NCBI GenBank assembly: GCA_014360205.1
Contig: JACIXZ010000007.1
Location: forward strand, 47,599 to 111,598
Direction: 5' to 3'
DNA length: 64,000 nucleotides
Source of the DNA: Tissierellales bacterium
Lineage (GTDB): Bacteria > Bacillota > Clostridia > Tissierellales > Tissierellaceae
Part shown: positions 16,713 through 25,690 of the stretch, in pieces
Numbering within the stretch: the first letter of the stretch is position 1
How the letters are laid out: every line of letters starts with the position of its first letter
The notes under the pieces: model-generated
Seen by the model: the letters and a program-made list of their open reading frames with translations, nothing else
Told to the model about the DNA's origin: nothing
Databases searched by the model: none
Translations under genes and position numbers: made by a program

Positions 16713-18347
16713 ATGAAAAGCAAGAGATTTTTGACAATGTTACTTACTTTGATAATTTTACTTACTAGTAGTTTTACATCATTGGCTGTTGGAATTGACG
16801 AGGTTAGTGTATATGATGAGGTTAAAAATGTGATTATTCTAATACCTGATGGTATGAGTTCTGATGCAGTTACTCTGGCTAGATGGTATAATGGAGGGAA
16901 ACCTTTAAATCTTGATGAATTAGCAGTTGGAATGGTCAGGACCTATTCTTCTGATGCGCCAATAGCAGATTCAGCACCTGCTGCTACGGCTATGGCGACT
17001 GGATATAAGTCACATACAGGCTATATTGGTGTATTGCCTGATGTTAATACGATGCCAGGTTTGTCACCTATCGAAAATGGAAATGAAAAGATGCCAATCG
17101 CAAATTTGCTTGAAGCAGCTAGACTAAGTGGTAGAGCCACAGGAATTATATCTACCAGCGAGATTATGCATGCAACACCTGCTTCTTTCTCTGCTCATGA
17201 TCCAAGTAGAAAAAACTATGACTCCATCTCTGAACAACAAGTATATCAAGGGATTGACGTAGTATTAGGCGGAGGAACTTCATTCTTTAGAAAAGAATTG
17301 AGAAAAGATAAAGAAGATTTAATTTCAGAAATAAAGAAAGAATATAACTTTGTAACTACTCTTACTGAATTAAATAATGTTAAAGAAGGAAAAGTTTGGG
17401 GAATGTTTGGAGAAGAAGCATTAAGCTATGATTTTGATAGAGATCAAAAGAATGAACCTTCACTCGCAGAGATGACAGCAAAGGCTATAGAAATTTTAAG
17501 CAAAAATGAAAAAGGATTTTTTTTAATGGTAGAAGGAAGCAAAATTGATTGGGCTGCACATGCAAATGATCCAATAGGTCTGATATCAGACATTTTGGCA
17601 TTTGATAAGGCTGTTGGAGAAGCATTAAAATTTGCAAAATCAGATGGAAACACTTTAGTTATTGCAGCTTCAGATCACGGTAATAGTGGGATAACAATAG
17701 GAAATGCTAACACTAGTTCGAATTATGACAAATTACCATTATCAGCATTTTTAGATCCTCTAAAGAAAGCAGAGCTTACAGGTGAAGGGATTGAAAAACA
17801 TTTGAATGATGATAAATCAAACGTAAGAGATGTTATGAGAAAATATTATGGAATTAATGATTTGACTAATGAAGAAGTAGAGCAAATTAAAAATACTAAA
17901 AGTGGTTCGATGAATTATACTGTTGGACCAATGATAGCTAAAAGAGCAAATATAGGGTTTACAACTAATGGTCATACTGGTGAAGATGTAACATTATATG
18001 TTTATGCTCCTAAGAACATTGATTTACTTACAGGTGTAATTGAGAATACAGACATAGCCAAATATGCAGAAAAAGCAATGGGATTAGATTTGAATGAAAC
18101 CAGCAAAAAATTGTTTGTATGGTCCAGAGGCGAGTTTGAAGCTTTAGGTGCAGAAGTTCAATTTGATAACTTAACAGACCCCAAAAATCCTGTTTTGATT
18201 GTTACAAAAGGCGATATTAAACTAGAAATGCCAATAAATAAAAATATTGCTTATGTAAATGGAGAAATAGTGAAATTAGATGGAGTAGTAGTATACAACG
18301 GGATTAAAACATATGTACCACAAAGTGCATTAGAATTAGTAAAATAA
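16713..18347 (+). CDS. Secreted alkaline phosphatase with C-terminal copper-amine-oxidase-N-like domain
   Basis: 544 residues starting at ATG 16713 behind AAAGGAGATGAG. A Sec signal peptide (about 1-25) is followed by the PhoA-type core: metal Asp in IPDGMSSD (46), catalytic Ser87 in DSAPAATAMATG, EGSKIDWAAHAND, AASDHGN and GHTGED metal ligands. The final 60 residues (MPINKNIAYVNGEIVK and YNGIKTYVPQSALELV) look like the small copper amine oxidase N-terminal-like domain often attached to clostridial surface proteins. It releases phosphate from monoesters outside the membrane. Confidence 0.92.
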   Translation: MKSKRFLTMLLTLIILLTSSFTSLAVGIDEVSVYDEVKNVIILIPDGMSSDAVTLARWYNGGKPLNLDELAVGMVRTYSSDAPIADSAPAATAMATGYKSHTGYIGVLPDVNTMPGLSPIENGNEKMPIANLLEAARLSGRATGIISTSEIMHATPASFSAHDPSRKNYDSISEQQVYQGIDVVLGGGTSFFRKELRKDKEDLISEIKKEYNFVTTLTELNNVKEGKVWGMFGEEALSYDFDRDQKNEPSLAEMTAKAIEILSKNEKGFFLMVEGSKIDWAAHANDPIGLISDILAFDKAVGEALKFAKSDGNTLVIAASDHGNSGITIGNANTSSNYDKLPLSAFLDPLKKAELTGEGIEKHLNDDKSNVRDVMRKYYGINDLTNEEVEQIKNTKSGSMNYTVGPMIAKRANIGFTTNGHTGEDVTLYVYAPKNIDLLTGVIENTDIAKYAEKAMGLDLNETSKKLFVWSRGEFEALGAEVQFDNLTDPKNPVLIVTKGDIKLEMPINKNIAYVNGEIVKLDGVVVYNGIKTYVPQSALELVK

Positions 18348-18364
18348 TCAGTTTTAAAATTTTC

Positions 18365-18418
18365 AAATCCAAGATAGAAAGCATATCTAAAAATTATGCT
18401 CATATCTTGGATTTTTTT
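18365..18418 (+). terminator. Terminator after alkaline phosphatase
   Basis: AAATCCAAGATA (18365-18376) pairs exactly with TATCTTGGATTT (18403-18414), with a second stem AGCATA/TATGCT inside (18380-18385 / 18395-18400), and runs straight into a T tract ending at 18418. Confidence 0.88.
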
Positions 18419-18461
18419 ATTTATAGAAAATTAATAGGGTATAAATATTACGGTGATAATT

Positions 18462-18923
18462 ATGTTAATCAAATATTTTGTAACAGCTTTTTTGAAATAT
18501 AAAAACACTTACCTACTTCAAAAAAGAAATGAAGATAATTCGATAGGAAGTGGGTTATGGTATGGAATAGGAGGCCATATAGAAAAAGAAGAAATCTTTA
18601 CGCCTGATATTGCAATTTTTAGAGAGATTAACGAAGAAACCGGATTAAAAGAATCTAATATTGCTTTATTAAAATTAAAGTACATAGCATTAAATTCAAA
18701 TGATAGTCTGTTTATAAATTATATATATTTTGGAGAAATCACGAAAAATCAGGTTATATCAAACGATGAAGGAGAGTTGTATTTTATTAAGGAAGAAGAT
18801 GTGCTAAATAAAGAGTTTCACCCATTCATTAAAGATTGTCTAAAAAATGGATTTAATAATCATGACGATGATATATTTGTGGCTGTCTATAATGGAATAA
18901 TAACAAATTTTTTCAAATTATAG
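18462..18923 (+). CDS. NUDIX hydrolase
   Basis: A 153-residue NUDIX domain protein. The Nudix box begins GGHIEKEE and continues REINEETGL, fitting G-x5-E-x7-REUxEExGU with one extra residue in the spacer. The N-terminal strand resembles MutT-type 8-oxo-dGTP or nucleotide-sugar pyrophosphohydrolases; substrate cannot be told. I start at ATG 18462 with GGTGAT just upstream; an in-frame GTG at 18453 overlaps that site. The acoR start lies 11 bases after its stop. Confidence 0.87.
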   Translation: MLIKYFVTAFLKYKNTYLLQKRNEDNSIGSGLWYGIGGHIEKEEIFTPDIAIFREINEETGLKESNIALLKLKYIALNSNDSLFINYIYFGEITKNQVISNDEGELYFIKEEDVLNKEFHPFIKDCLKNGFNNHDDDIFVAVYNGIITNFFKL

Positions 18924-18934
18924 AGGTGAGAAAC

Positions 18935-20875
18935 ATGTTTGAAGAAGTGTTAGATAAATATAAAGAAAATTGGACAAAATTTGTAAAAGAAGGAATTTTG
19001 GCCGATGATATCAATGATCATATCAAAAGGTCTTGGATAAGATGTTCTATGAATGCGCTTGACACAAATCATGGACAAGGAAAACTTGTTTCAAAAGAAG
19101 TATTGGATGAAGAAAAAGAAAAAAATAAAGAATTGATTTCAATTGCATTGCCAATCATGAAAAATCTAAATGATATAGTTATGGGTACAGGATTTGTTCT
19201 TGTATTAACAGATGCAAAGGGGCTTATTTTAGAAGTTATTGGGGAAGATAAAATTCTAGAAGAAACGAAAAGCTTAAACTTTGTTCCTGGAGCTATTTGG
19301 TCAGAGGAGTTTGTCGGAACAAATGCAATAGGGACTTGTATATATGAAGATAGACCAATTCAAATTATTGGAGCAGAGCATTATTGTAAGAGCCATCATG
19401 GCTGGAATTGTGCGGCATCACCAATACATAATTCAAATGGAGAAATCATTGGTTGTTTAGATATGTCTGGGCATTCGAAGAATGCACACAGTCATAGTTT
19501 AGGTATAGTTGTGGCAGCTAGCTATTCGATAGAAAATCAAATATTATTATATCAATCACATGCTATTTTGAGAGCTTCAGTTGAAGCTGTTTCTGATGGC
19601 ATGATAATAGTTACAGAGGACTATAAGATTAAAATGCTTAATAAAGCGGGTGAGAAGATACTAGGGTTAGAAGCAAATATGCTCTATGATGAAGATATAA
19701 GAAATATTTTGGGGACAAGAATTTTCAAACATAAAGAAGCATTTAAAGATAGGATAGATTGGGTTTTTATAATCGATGAAAAGAAGATACCATGCAATGT
19801 TAAAGTGTCCAATATTGTTATTGGACAAAAGACAAAAGGTATGGCCATTTCATTTAAAGAGATGAAAACTGTACAAAATACTGTAAATTTAGTTTCTGGA
19901 AACAAAGCGATGTTCACATTTAATGATATAGTAACTAATAGCGATAACCTAAAAAAATCAATAAAAGAAGCTCAAAAATTTGCAAGAACAAAGGGATGCG
20001 TTTTAATTGAAGGTGAAAGTGGAACAGGAAAAGAATTATTTGCGCATTCAATTCACAACATGAGTAATAGGAGCAATGGCCCGTTTGTAGCGATAAATTG
20101 TGCATCTTTACCTAAAGACCTTTTCGAGAGTGAACTTTTTGGATATGAAAAAGGAGCTTTTACTGGTGCAAATAAAGAAGGTAAGATAGGGAAATTTGAG
20201 TTAGCTAATGAAGGTACATTGTTCTTAGATGAAATAGGAGAATTGCCTCTTGATTTTCAAGCGAAACTTTTAAGGGTTCTAGATGATTTTACTATTACGA
20301 GAATAGGTGGGAAATGGCCAAAGAAAGTTGACGTAAGAATAATTGCTGCAACAAACAGGGACTTATTAGAAGCAGTTAGAAAAAAGAATTTTAGGGAAGA
20401 TCTATATTATAGATTAAATGTATTTAGAGTATATATTCCACCATTAAGAGAAAGAGAAGGGGACATATTTTTATTAGCACAACATTTTCTATCTAGATTG
20501 AACAAGACTAACAATACTACAAAAACTTTTTCAAAGGATTTTCTAAATAGCATAAATCTATATGAATGGTATGGGAATGTAAGAGAACTTGAAAACATTA
20601 TTGAAAGAGCATATTATTTATGTGAGGGTAATATAATTAAATTAGAACATTTACCTGATGAAATATTTTCGAGAATTCCTGTAATTGAAACTAATAATAA
20701 AATGCTTACATTAAAGTATGGAGAAAAAATAGTTATAAAGAAAGCTCTATTAAGCACCAATGGAGATGTTTTAAGAGCTGGAGAATTATTAGGGATGAGC
20801 AAATCAACCATATACAGAAAGTTAAAACAGCATGACATTAATCCTAAAGAATTTAAAATAAATTCCCAAATATGA
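18935..20875 (+). CDS. acoR: Sigma-54-dependent activator of acetoin catabolism
   Basis: 646 residues: an N-terminal AcoR-type GAF region (about 60-215, with [18 protein letters not shown]), a PAS-like segment (about 215-330), the AAA+ domain with Walker A GESGTGKE (about 360-367) and the sigma-54 contact motif GAFTGA (407-412), and a Fis-type HTH at the C terminus ([16 protein letters not shown]). It should sense acetoin or a related inducer and open sigma-54 polymerase at the promoter at 20959. ATG 18935 follows GAGGTGAG. It lies directly upstream of, and in the same orientation as, the aco operon. Confidence 0.92.
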   Translation: MFEEVLDKYKENWTKFVKEGILADDINDHIKRSWIRCSMNALDTNHGQGKLVSKEVLDEEKEKNKELISIALPIMKNLNDIVMGTGFVLVLTDAKGLILEVIGEDKILEETKSLNFVPGAIWSEEFVGTNAIGTCIYEDRPIQIIGAEHYCKSHHGWNCAASPIHNSNGEIIGCLDMSGHSKNAHSHSLGIVVAASYSIENQILLYQSHAILRASVEAVSDGMIIVTEDYKIKMLNKAGEKILGLEANMLYDEDIRNILGTRIFKHKEAFKDRIDWVFIIDEKKIPCNVKVSNIVIGQKTKGMAISFKEMKTVQNTVNLVSGNKAMFTFNDIVTNSDNLKKSIKEAQKFARTKGCVLIEGESGTGKELFAHSIHNMSNRSNGPFVAINCASLPKDLFESELFGYEKGAFTGANKEGKIGKFELANEGTLFLDEIGELPLDFQAKLLRVLDDFTITRIGGKWPKKVDVRIIAATNRDLLEAVRKKNFREDLYYRLNVFRVYIPPLREREGDIFLLAQHFLSRLNKTNNTTKTFSKDFLNSINLYEWYGNVRELENIIERAYYLCEGNIIKLEHLPDEIFSRIPVIETNNKMLTLKYGEKIVIKKALLSTNGDVLRAGELLGMSKSTIYRKLKQHDINPKEFKINSQI

Positions 20876-20908
20876 GACTAAAATTCTCATATTTGGGAAT
20901 TTATTTTA
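20860..20908 (+). terminator. Strong terminator overlapping the acoR stop
   Basis: AAATTCCCAAATATGAGA (20860-20877) pairs perfectly with 20885-20902, leaving a 7-base loop, followed by TTATTTTATTT. The acoR stop codon is inside the left arm. It separates acoR from the sigma-54-driven operon. Confidence 0.88.
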
Positions 20909-20958
20909 TTTAAAAAAGTAAACCTTAGCAAAATAAGACTTTAAACTGATAAATAGTA

Positions 20959-20973
20959 TGGCATGATATTTGC
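20959..20973 (+). promoter_or_regulatory. Sigma-54 (-24/-12) promoter of the aco operon
   Basis: TGGCATGATATTTGC matches the consensus TGGCAC-N5-TTGC closely, with the invariant GG and GC separated by exactly 10 bases. It lies 38 bases before the first operon gene and just downstream of acoR, the cognate activator type. AcoR-binding sites should lie in 20880-20950, where I see no clear repeat. Confidence 0.9.
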
Positions 20974-21011
20974 AATATTAATTGGTGAAATGGAAAAATG
21001 GAGGTGGATTA

Positions 21012-21368
21012 ATGAAAAGATTCATAGTTGAATTTGGTATGGGCTGTGATTTTCATGGTCAGGATGTTACTAATGCAGCTAAAAAAGCTGTAAAGGATGC
21101 TGTTTCACATTCTTGTTTGTGTGGGTTAACTGAGATTTTAAACATAACGGACTTAAATAAAGGGATTAAAGTTAAGGCAACTGTTGCGGTAAGTAGACCT
21201 GATGAAGTAGACATAGAGAAAGTAAAAGAAAGTTTACCAGTAGGTGAAAAGGAGGTGATTGTTGTCAAGGGAGGATTAACAGTTTCTGGTCTTTATATAC
21301 CTGAGTTTAATGACAGAGATGATACTATTGAAGCCGCATTAGCATGTGTGGAAGTAGAAATCAAATAA
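21012..21368 (+). CDS. Lin0512-family protein, first gene of aco operon
   Basis: A 118-residue conserved protein recognised as the Lin0512 family: EFGMGCDFHGQDVTNAAKKA at the start, then AVSHSCLCGL. The family is small, alpha/beta, with no known activity; many members lie near acetoin or 2-oxoacid dehydrogenase genes. ATG 21012 follows GGAGG; the upstream ATG-less extension from 20982 has no ribosome site. It is the first gene behind the sigma-54 promoter and 13 bases upstream of acoA, so a role linked to acetoin breakdown is plausible but unproven. Confidence 0.83.
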   Translation: MKRFIVEFGMGCDFHGQDVTNAAKKAVKDAVSHSCLCGLTEILNITDLNKGIKVKATVAVSRPDEVDIEKVKESLPVGEKEVIVVKGGLTVSGLYIPEFNDRDDTIEAALACVEVEIK

Positions 21369-21381
21369 GGAGGGGATTTTT

Positions 21382-22365
21382 TTGGATCTCAACAATAACA
21401 AGATAATTGAAATGTATACGACAATGAAAAAAATACGAGAATTTGAGAACAATGCAAGTAAGTTATTTGCTGAAGGTCAAATACATGGTTTTGTTCATCT
21501 ATATATAGGAGAAGAAGCAGTAGCTACAGGTGTTTGTGCAAATTTAAGAGAGGATGATTATATAACAAGTACACATAGAGGGCATGGACACATAATAGCT
21601 AAAGGTGGAGATGTAAAATACATGATGGCAGAATTATATGGCAGAGAAACTGGTTATTGCAAAGGAAAGGGCGGATCTATGCATATTGCTGATGCTACAA
21701 GAGGTATACTTGGCGCTAATGGAATAGTAGGTGCAGGACAAAATATTGCAACAGGTGCTGGCTTAAGTGCTAAATTGAGAGGTACAGATCAGGTATGTGC
21801 ATGTTTCTTTGGAGATGGTTCAACTAATCAAGGGACTTTTCATGAGTCGCTAAATTTAGCAAGTATATGGCGACTTCCGGTAATATTTGTTTGTGAAAAC
21901 AATCTATATGGAATTTCTATGCATCAATCTAGGCATCAAGCTATTCAAGATATTGCTGATAGAGCTGTTGCATATAATATTCCAGGTGTAGTAGTAGACG
22001 GAAATGATATATTCGCAGTATATGAAGCTGCTAAAGAAGCTATAGAGAGAGCAAGAAATGGACAAGGACCAAGTTTGATAGAGTGCAAAACCTACAGACA
22101 CCATGGACACTTTGAAGGAGATCCAGCTAAATATAAACCAGCTGAAGAAGTTGCAGAGTGGATGAGCAAAGATCCTATCCCAAGGCTTATAAATTACATG
22201 ATTGACAACAACATTTTGAGTAAGGAAGAATTAACTGAAATAGATAACACAATATCTAAAGAAATAAAGGAAGCTATTAAGTTTGCAGAGGAGAGTCCAT
22301 GGCCTCCAATAGAATCTGTTGTTGAAGATATCTACACTGATATAGTAGAGGAGGTAAGAAAATGA
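21382..22365 (+). CDS. acoA: Acetoin dehydrogenase E1 alpha subunit
   Basis: The thiamin-diphosphate E1 alpha chain that, with AcoB, cleaves acetoin to acetaldehyde and an enzyme-bound acetyl unit. 327 residues with GFVHLYIGEEAVATG, the ThDP motif GDGSTNQGTFHES, and the ECKTYRHHGHFEGD loop. TTG 21382 follows AAGGAGGGG. Its stop overlaps the acoB start by 4 bases. Pyruvate dehydrogenase E1 alpha is similar, but AcoR, sigma-54 control and AcoX in the same operon support acetoin as substrate. Confidence 0.92.
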   Translation: MDLNNNKIIEMYTTMKKIREFENNASKLFAEGQIHGFVHLYIGEEAVATGVCANLREDDYITSTHRGHGHIIAKGGDVKYMMAELYGRETGYCKGKGGSMHIADATRGILGANGIVGAGQNIATGAGLSAKLRGTDQVCACFFGDGSTNQGTFHESLNLASIWRLPVIFVCENNLYGISMHQSRHQAIQDIADRAVAYNIPGVVVDGNDIFAVYEAAKEAIERARNGQGPSLIECKTYRHHGHFEGDPAKYKPAEEVAEWMSKDPIPRLINYMIDNNILSKEELTEIDNTISKEIKEAIKFAEESPWPPIESVVEDIYTDIVEEVRK

Positions 22366-23333
22366 AAGAACTTAGTATGATGGAAGCTATCAGGGAAGCC
22401 ATGACAAAGAAGATGAGAGAAGACCCTACTGTGTTTATTATGGGTGAAGATGTTGGAGCTTTTGGCGGTTGTTTTGGGGTTACATCAGGTATGTATGAAG
22501 AATTCGGACAAGAGAGAGTTAGAGATACTCCTATATCAGAAGGAGCTATAATTGGATGTGCAGTCGGAGCTGCAGCAACTGGAACAAGGCCAATTGCAGA
22601 ATTGATGTTTATAGATTTTGTGACTGTGGGAGCAGATCAATTAGTAAATCAGGCAGCAAAAATGAGATATATGGTTGGTGGAAAAATAAAATTGCCTATG
22701 GTAGTTAGGCTTCCTCTTGGTGCTGGCACAAGAGCTGCAGCACAACATTCCCAATCATTAGAAGCATGGATTGCTCATATCCCGGGGCTTAAAGTAGTTT
22801 ATCCGAGTGTTCCAAGCGATGCCTATGGGCTTATGCTTAAAGCAATTGAAGATGACAATCCAGTTGTATTTCTTGAACATAAAATTTTATATGGAGTTAG
22901 AGGAGAAGTTGATGAAAATGCAAAACCAATTGAGTTTGGTAAGGCAGATATTAAAAGAGAGGGAAAAGACTTAACAGTTGCAGCAACAGGGAGAATGGTT
23001 CATGAAGCACTAAAAGCTGCTGAAGAACTATCAAAAGAAGGAATAGAGATAGAAATCTTTGACCCTAGAACTCTTTTCCCATTCGACAAAGAAACTCTAT
23101 TTAAATCCATTGAAAAGACAAATAAATTGCTTATTGTTTCAGAAGAGAACAAGCGAGGCAGTTTCGCTGGAGAAATATCAGCAATAGTAGCTGAGGAATG
23201 TTTTGACTATTTGGATGCACCAATCAGAAGATTATGTTCTGTAAACTCACCAGTACCATTCTCTCCAGTACTTGAAGATTATTATATGCCAAATGCTAAA
23301 GACATAATTGAAGCAGCTAAAGCTATCGTATAA
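22362..23333 (+). CDS. acoB: Acetoin dehydrogenase E1 beta subunit
   Basis: 323 residues, the transketolase-like E1 beta chain pairing with AcoA. Features include MGEDVGAFGG near the N terminus, RVRDTPISEGAIIGCAVGAA with the ThDP-contacting Glu, and the C-terminal transketolase domain with FDPRTLFPFD. Length is normal. The start is ATG 22362 overlapping the acoA stop (ATGA), with GAGGT in the acoA 3' end as ribosome site. A short hairpin follows the gene before acoX. Confidence 0.93.
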   Translation: MKELSMMEAIREAMTKKMREDPTVFIMGEDVGAFGGCFGVTSGMYEEFGQERVRDTPISEGAIIGCAVGAAATGTRPIAELMFIDFVTVGADQLVNQAAKMRYMVGGKIKLPMVVRLPLGAGTRAAAQHSQSLEAWIAHIPGLKVVYPSVPSDAYGLMLKAIEDDNPVVFLEHKILYGVRGEVDENAKPIEFGKADIKREGKDLTVAATGRMVHEALKAAEELSKEGIEIEIFDPRTLFPFDKETLFKSIEKTNKLLIVSEENKRGSFAGEISAIVAEECFDYLDAPIRRLCSVNSPVPFSPVLEDYYMPNAKDIIEAAKAIV

Positions 23334-23336
23334 AAT

Positions 23337-23357
23337 GAGGCAACTTTAAGTTGCCTC
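23337..23357 (+). promoter_or_regulatory. Intra-operon hairpin between acoB and acoX
   Basis: GAGGCAACTT and AAGTTGCCTC form a perfect 10-bp stem around a single T, followed by TCTTAATAG, which is not a T tract. It may stabilise the upstream acoAB mRNA or cause partial termination; a full terminator is unlikely because downstream genes complete the same complex. Confidence 0.55.
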
Positions 23358-23376
23358 TCTTAATAGAGGTGATTGG

Positions 23377-24375
23377 ATGAAAAAAATAGGAATAATAGCT
23401 AATCCTGCATCAGGAAAAGATATCAGGAGATTAGTTTCTCATGCAACTGTTGTCGACAACAATGAAAAAATAAATATAGTAAAAAGGATAATACTAGCTT
23501 CTCAAGGTACAGGAGTTGAAGAAATTTATATTATGCCAGACACATTTTTAATAGGTCATAAGGCAATCGAAGATCTAACTTTATCTAAAGAGCTTAAAGT
23601 ATCAGTGAATATTTTAAAAATGGATGTACATGGGACATTAGCTGATACCATCAGAGCTGCTAAACTAATGGAAGATATTGGTGTAGATGTAATTGTCGTT
23701 TTAGGAGGAGATGGTACATTAAGAGCAGTTGCTAAAGGAAATTCTAAAGTTCCAATCATTGGCATTTCTACAGGGACTAACAATGTATATCCTAAGATGA
23801 TTGAGGGAACAGTTGCAGGGATGGCTGCTTCTGTTATAGCTATGAATATGTGTGATAAAAACAATACTTGTATAAAAGATAAGAGGATAGAAATTTACAA
23901 AAATTCAAATCTTTTGGATATAGCATTAGTAGATTGTGTAATTTCCAGACAAACTTTTGTTGGCTCTAAAGCTATATGGGATGAACAAGACATTGTTAAA
24001 GTAATAGTAACCAATGCTCATCCAGCTGCAATTGGTTTTTCAACCATTGTAGGAGTTAGAAAAATAATCACCGATGCAGATGATTTTGGCGCAAGTGTAA
24101 ACCTTAATGTTGGGGATGACTATTATGTTGCTCCGATAGCAGCAGGAACTATGAAATTAATACGAATCGACGAACCAGAAATCCTAAAAATAGGCGAGGG
24201 GTACAAAATAGAATTTAACTTTAATGGAGTAATGGCCCTAGATGGGGAAAGAGAATTGATTTTTAAAAGTGGAGAAATTTACGAGGTAAAGATAACGAGA
24301 AATGGTCCAATCAGAGTGGATGTAATGAAAACTATTGAATCTGCTCAAGAAATAGGCTTTTTCAAAAGCAAATAG
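23377..24375 (+). CDS. acoX: AcoX, NAD-kinase-like acetoin catabolism protein
   Basis: 332 residues of the ATP-NAD/AcoX kinase family. Seen: IGIIANPASGKDIRRL at the start, the nucleotide-binding VVLGGDGTLRAVAKG, and GISTGTNNVYP. AcoX is found in most aco operons but its reaction is not settled; the NAD-kinase-like fold suggests binding of a nucleotide or phosphorylated metabolite. ATG 23377 follows AGAGGTGAT. It is the best marker that this is an acetoin rather than a pyruvate dehydrogenase operon. Confidence 0.9.
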   Translation: MKKIGIIANPASGKDIRRLVSHATVVDNNEKINIVKRIILASQGTGVEEIYIMPDTFLIGHKAIEDLTLSKELKVSVNILKMDVHGTLADTIRAAKLMEDIGVDVIVVLGGDGTLRAVAKGNSKVPIIGISTGTNNVYPKMIEGTVAGMAASVIAMNMCDKNNTCIKDKRIEIYKNSNLLDIALVDCVISRQTFVGSKAIWDEQDIVKVIVTNAHPAAIGFSTIVGVRKIITDADDFGASVNLNVGDDYYVAPIAAGTMKLIRIDEPEILKIGEGYKIEFNFNGVMALDGERELIFKSGEIYEVKITRNGPIRVDVMKTIESAQEIGFFKSK

Positions 24376-24387
24376 AGGAGGGGTTTT

Positions 24388-25686
24388 ATGGCAAAAGTGA
24401 TTGTGATGCCAAAACTGGGATTAACTATGAGAAATGGGAAAATTATAAAGTGGCATAAGACAGAAGGTTCAGAAATAAAGACAGGAGATAAGCTTTTTAG
24501 CATAGAAACTGATAAATTAACAAATGATGTAGTAGCAGATGAAGAGGGAATATTATTAAAAATCATAGAAAGTGAAAACAGTATAGTTGATTGTTTAAAG
24601 CCTGTAGCAATAATTGGAGTAAAAGGAGAGGATATTTCTGAAATATTAAGAGATTTAATTAAAGAATCTCCAGCAGAGGATAAGGAAGAAATTAAATTGG
24701 CTGAAAAAGAAAAAAATGATTTTGATTCAAGTGAAAAAATAAAGATTTCACCAGTTGCAAAGAAAGTAGCTATAGAAAATAACATAGATTTTACTAGGAT
24801 TAAAGGTACTGGTCCTAATGGAAGAATCATATTAGAAGATATAGAGAGGGAAATCGAAAAGAGCAAACTTATAAAAATTACACCAACAGCTAAAGTAATA
24901 TCAGATGAATTAGGTATTCAGTTTAATGCAATTGATAAGAATGGGAGAATAAATAAAGAAGATGTTTTAAGATTAAGTGAAAAAAACGCATATGATGAAT
25001 TAGTTAAACCTTTAGAAATAAGAACACCTATGAGTACAATGAGAAAGATCATATCTGAAAGGATGACACAAAGTGCATTTACTGCTCCAAGTGTTAATTA
25101 TACAATCTCAGTAGATATGACAAAATTGATAAATGTAAAAGATGATCTATCAAGAGAATTTAAAATCACATTTACTGATTTAATAGTTAAAATAACATCG
25201 ATTGTATTACTAGATTTTCCACTTTTAAATAGTACTATCGATGGAGATGATATAATTACTCGAAATTACGTAAATATGGGAGTTGCAGTTGCATTAGAAG
25301 AGGGATTGTTGGTACCTGTTGTAAAAAATAGCCATATAAAATCTTTAAAACAAATTTCATCAGAAATAAAAGACTTGACTTATAGAGCTAAAACAAATCA
25401 GCTTTCTACCGATGAACTAAACGGTGGTACATTTACGGTTACAAATATCGGAAAGTTTGGTATAGAAAGCTTTATACCTATAATTAATCAACCTGAATCT
25501 GCTATATTGGGAATAAATGCTATATTAGAGAAACCCATTGTCGTAAATGGAGAAATTAAAATTATATCAGCTATGAATTTATCATTAACTGCTGATCATA
25601 GAACTGTAGATGGAGCAGTTGCAGCATTATTTTTACAAAAATTAAAAGAGTCTTTAGAAAATCCATTAGCTAAGCTAGTGAGGTGA
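24388..25686 (+). CDS. acoC: Acetoin dehydrogenase E2 (dihydrolipoamide acetyltransferase)
   Basis: 432 residues. An N-terminal lipoyl domain has its lipoylated Lys43 in IETDKLTND. Two peripheral-subunit-binding-like segments follow (about 118-152 with ISPVAKKVAIENNIDF, and about 163-195 with ITPTAKVISDELGIQF). The C-terminal catalytic domain carries DHRTVDGA with His404. It passes the acetyl group from E1 to CoA. Two binding segments in tandem are more than the usual one. GAGGAGGGG precedes ATG 24388, and its stop lies 7 bases before the E3 start. Confidence 0.91.
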   Translation: MAKVIVMPKLGLTMRNGKIIKWHKTEGSEIKTGDKLFSIETDKLTNDVVADEEGILLKIIESENSIVDCLKPVAIIGVKGEDISEILRDLIKESPAEDKEEIKLAEKEKNDFDSSEKIKISPVAKKVAIENNIDFTRIKGTGPNGRIILEDIEREIEKSKLIKITPTAKVISDELGIQFNAIDKNGRINKEDVLRLSEKNAYDELVKPLEIRTPMSTMRKIISERMTQSAFTAPSVNYTISVDMTKLINVKDDLSREFKITFTDLIVKITSIVLLDFPLLNSTIDGDDIITRNYVNMGVAVALEEGLLVPVVKNSHIKSLKQISSEIKDLTYRAKTNQLSTDELNGGTFTVTNIGKFGIESFIPIINQPESAILGINAILEKPIVVNGEIKIISAMNLSLTADHRTVDGAVAALFLQKLKESLENPLAKLVR

Positions 25687-25690
25687 TTTG

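Noticed and set aside
24345..24866. Minus-strand 173-codon ORF opposite acoC
   Set aside because: Serine/isoleucine/phenylalanine-rich shadow frame over a well-supported gene, without a ribosome site.
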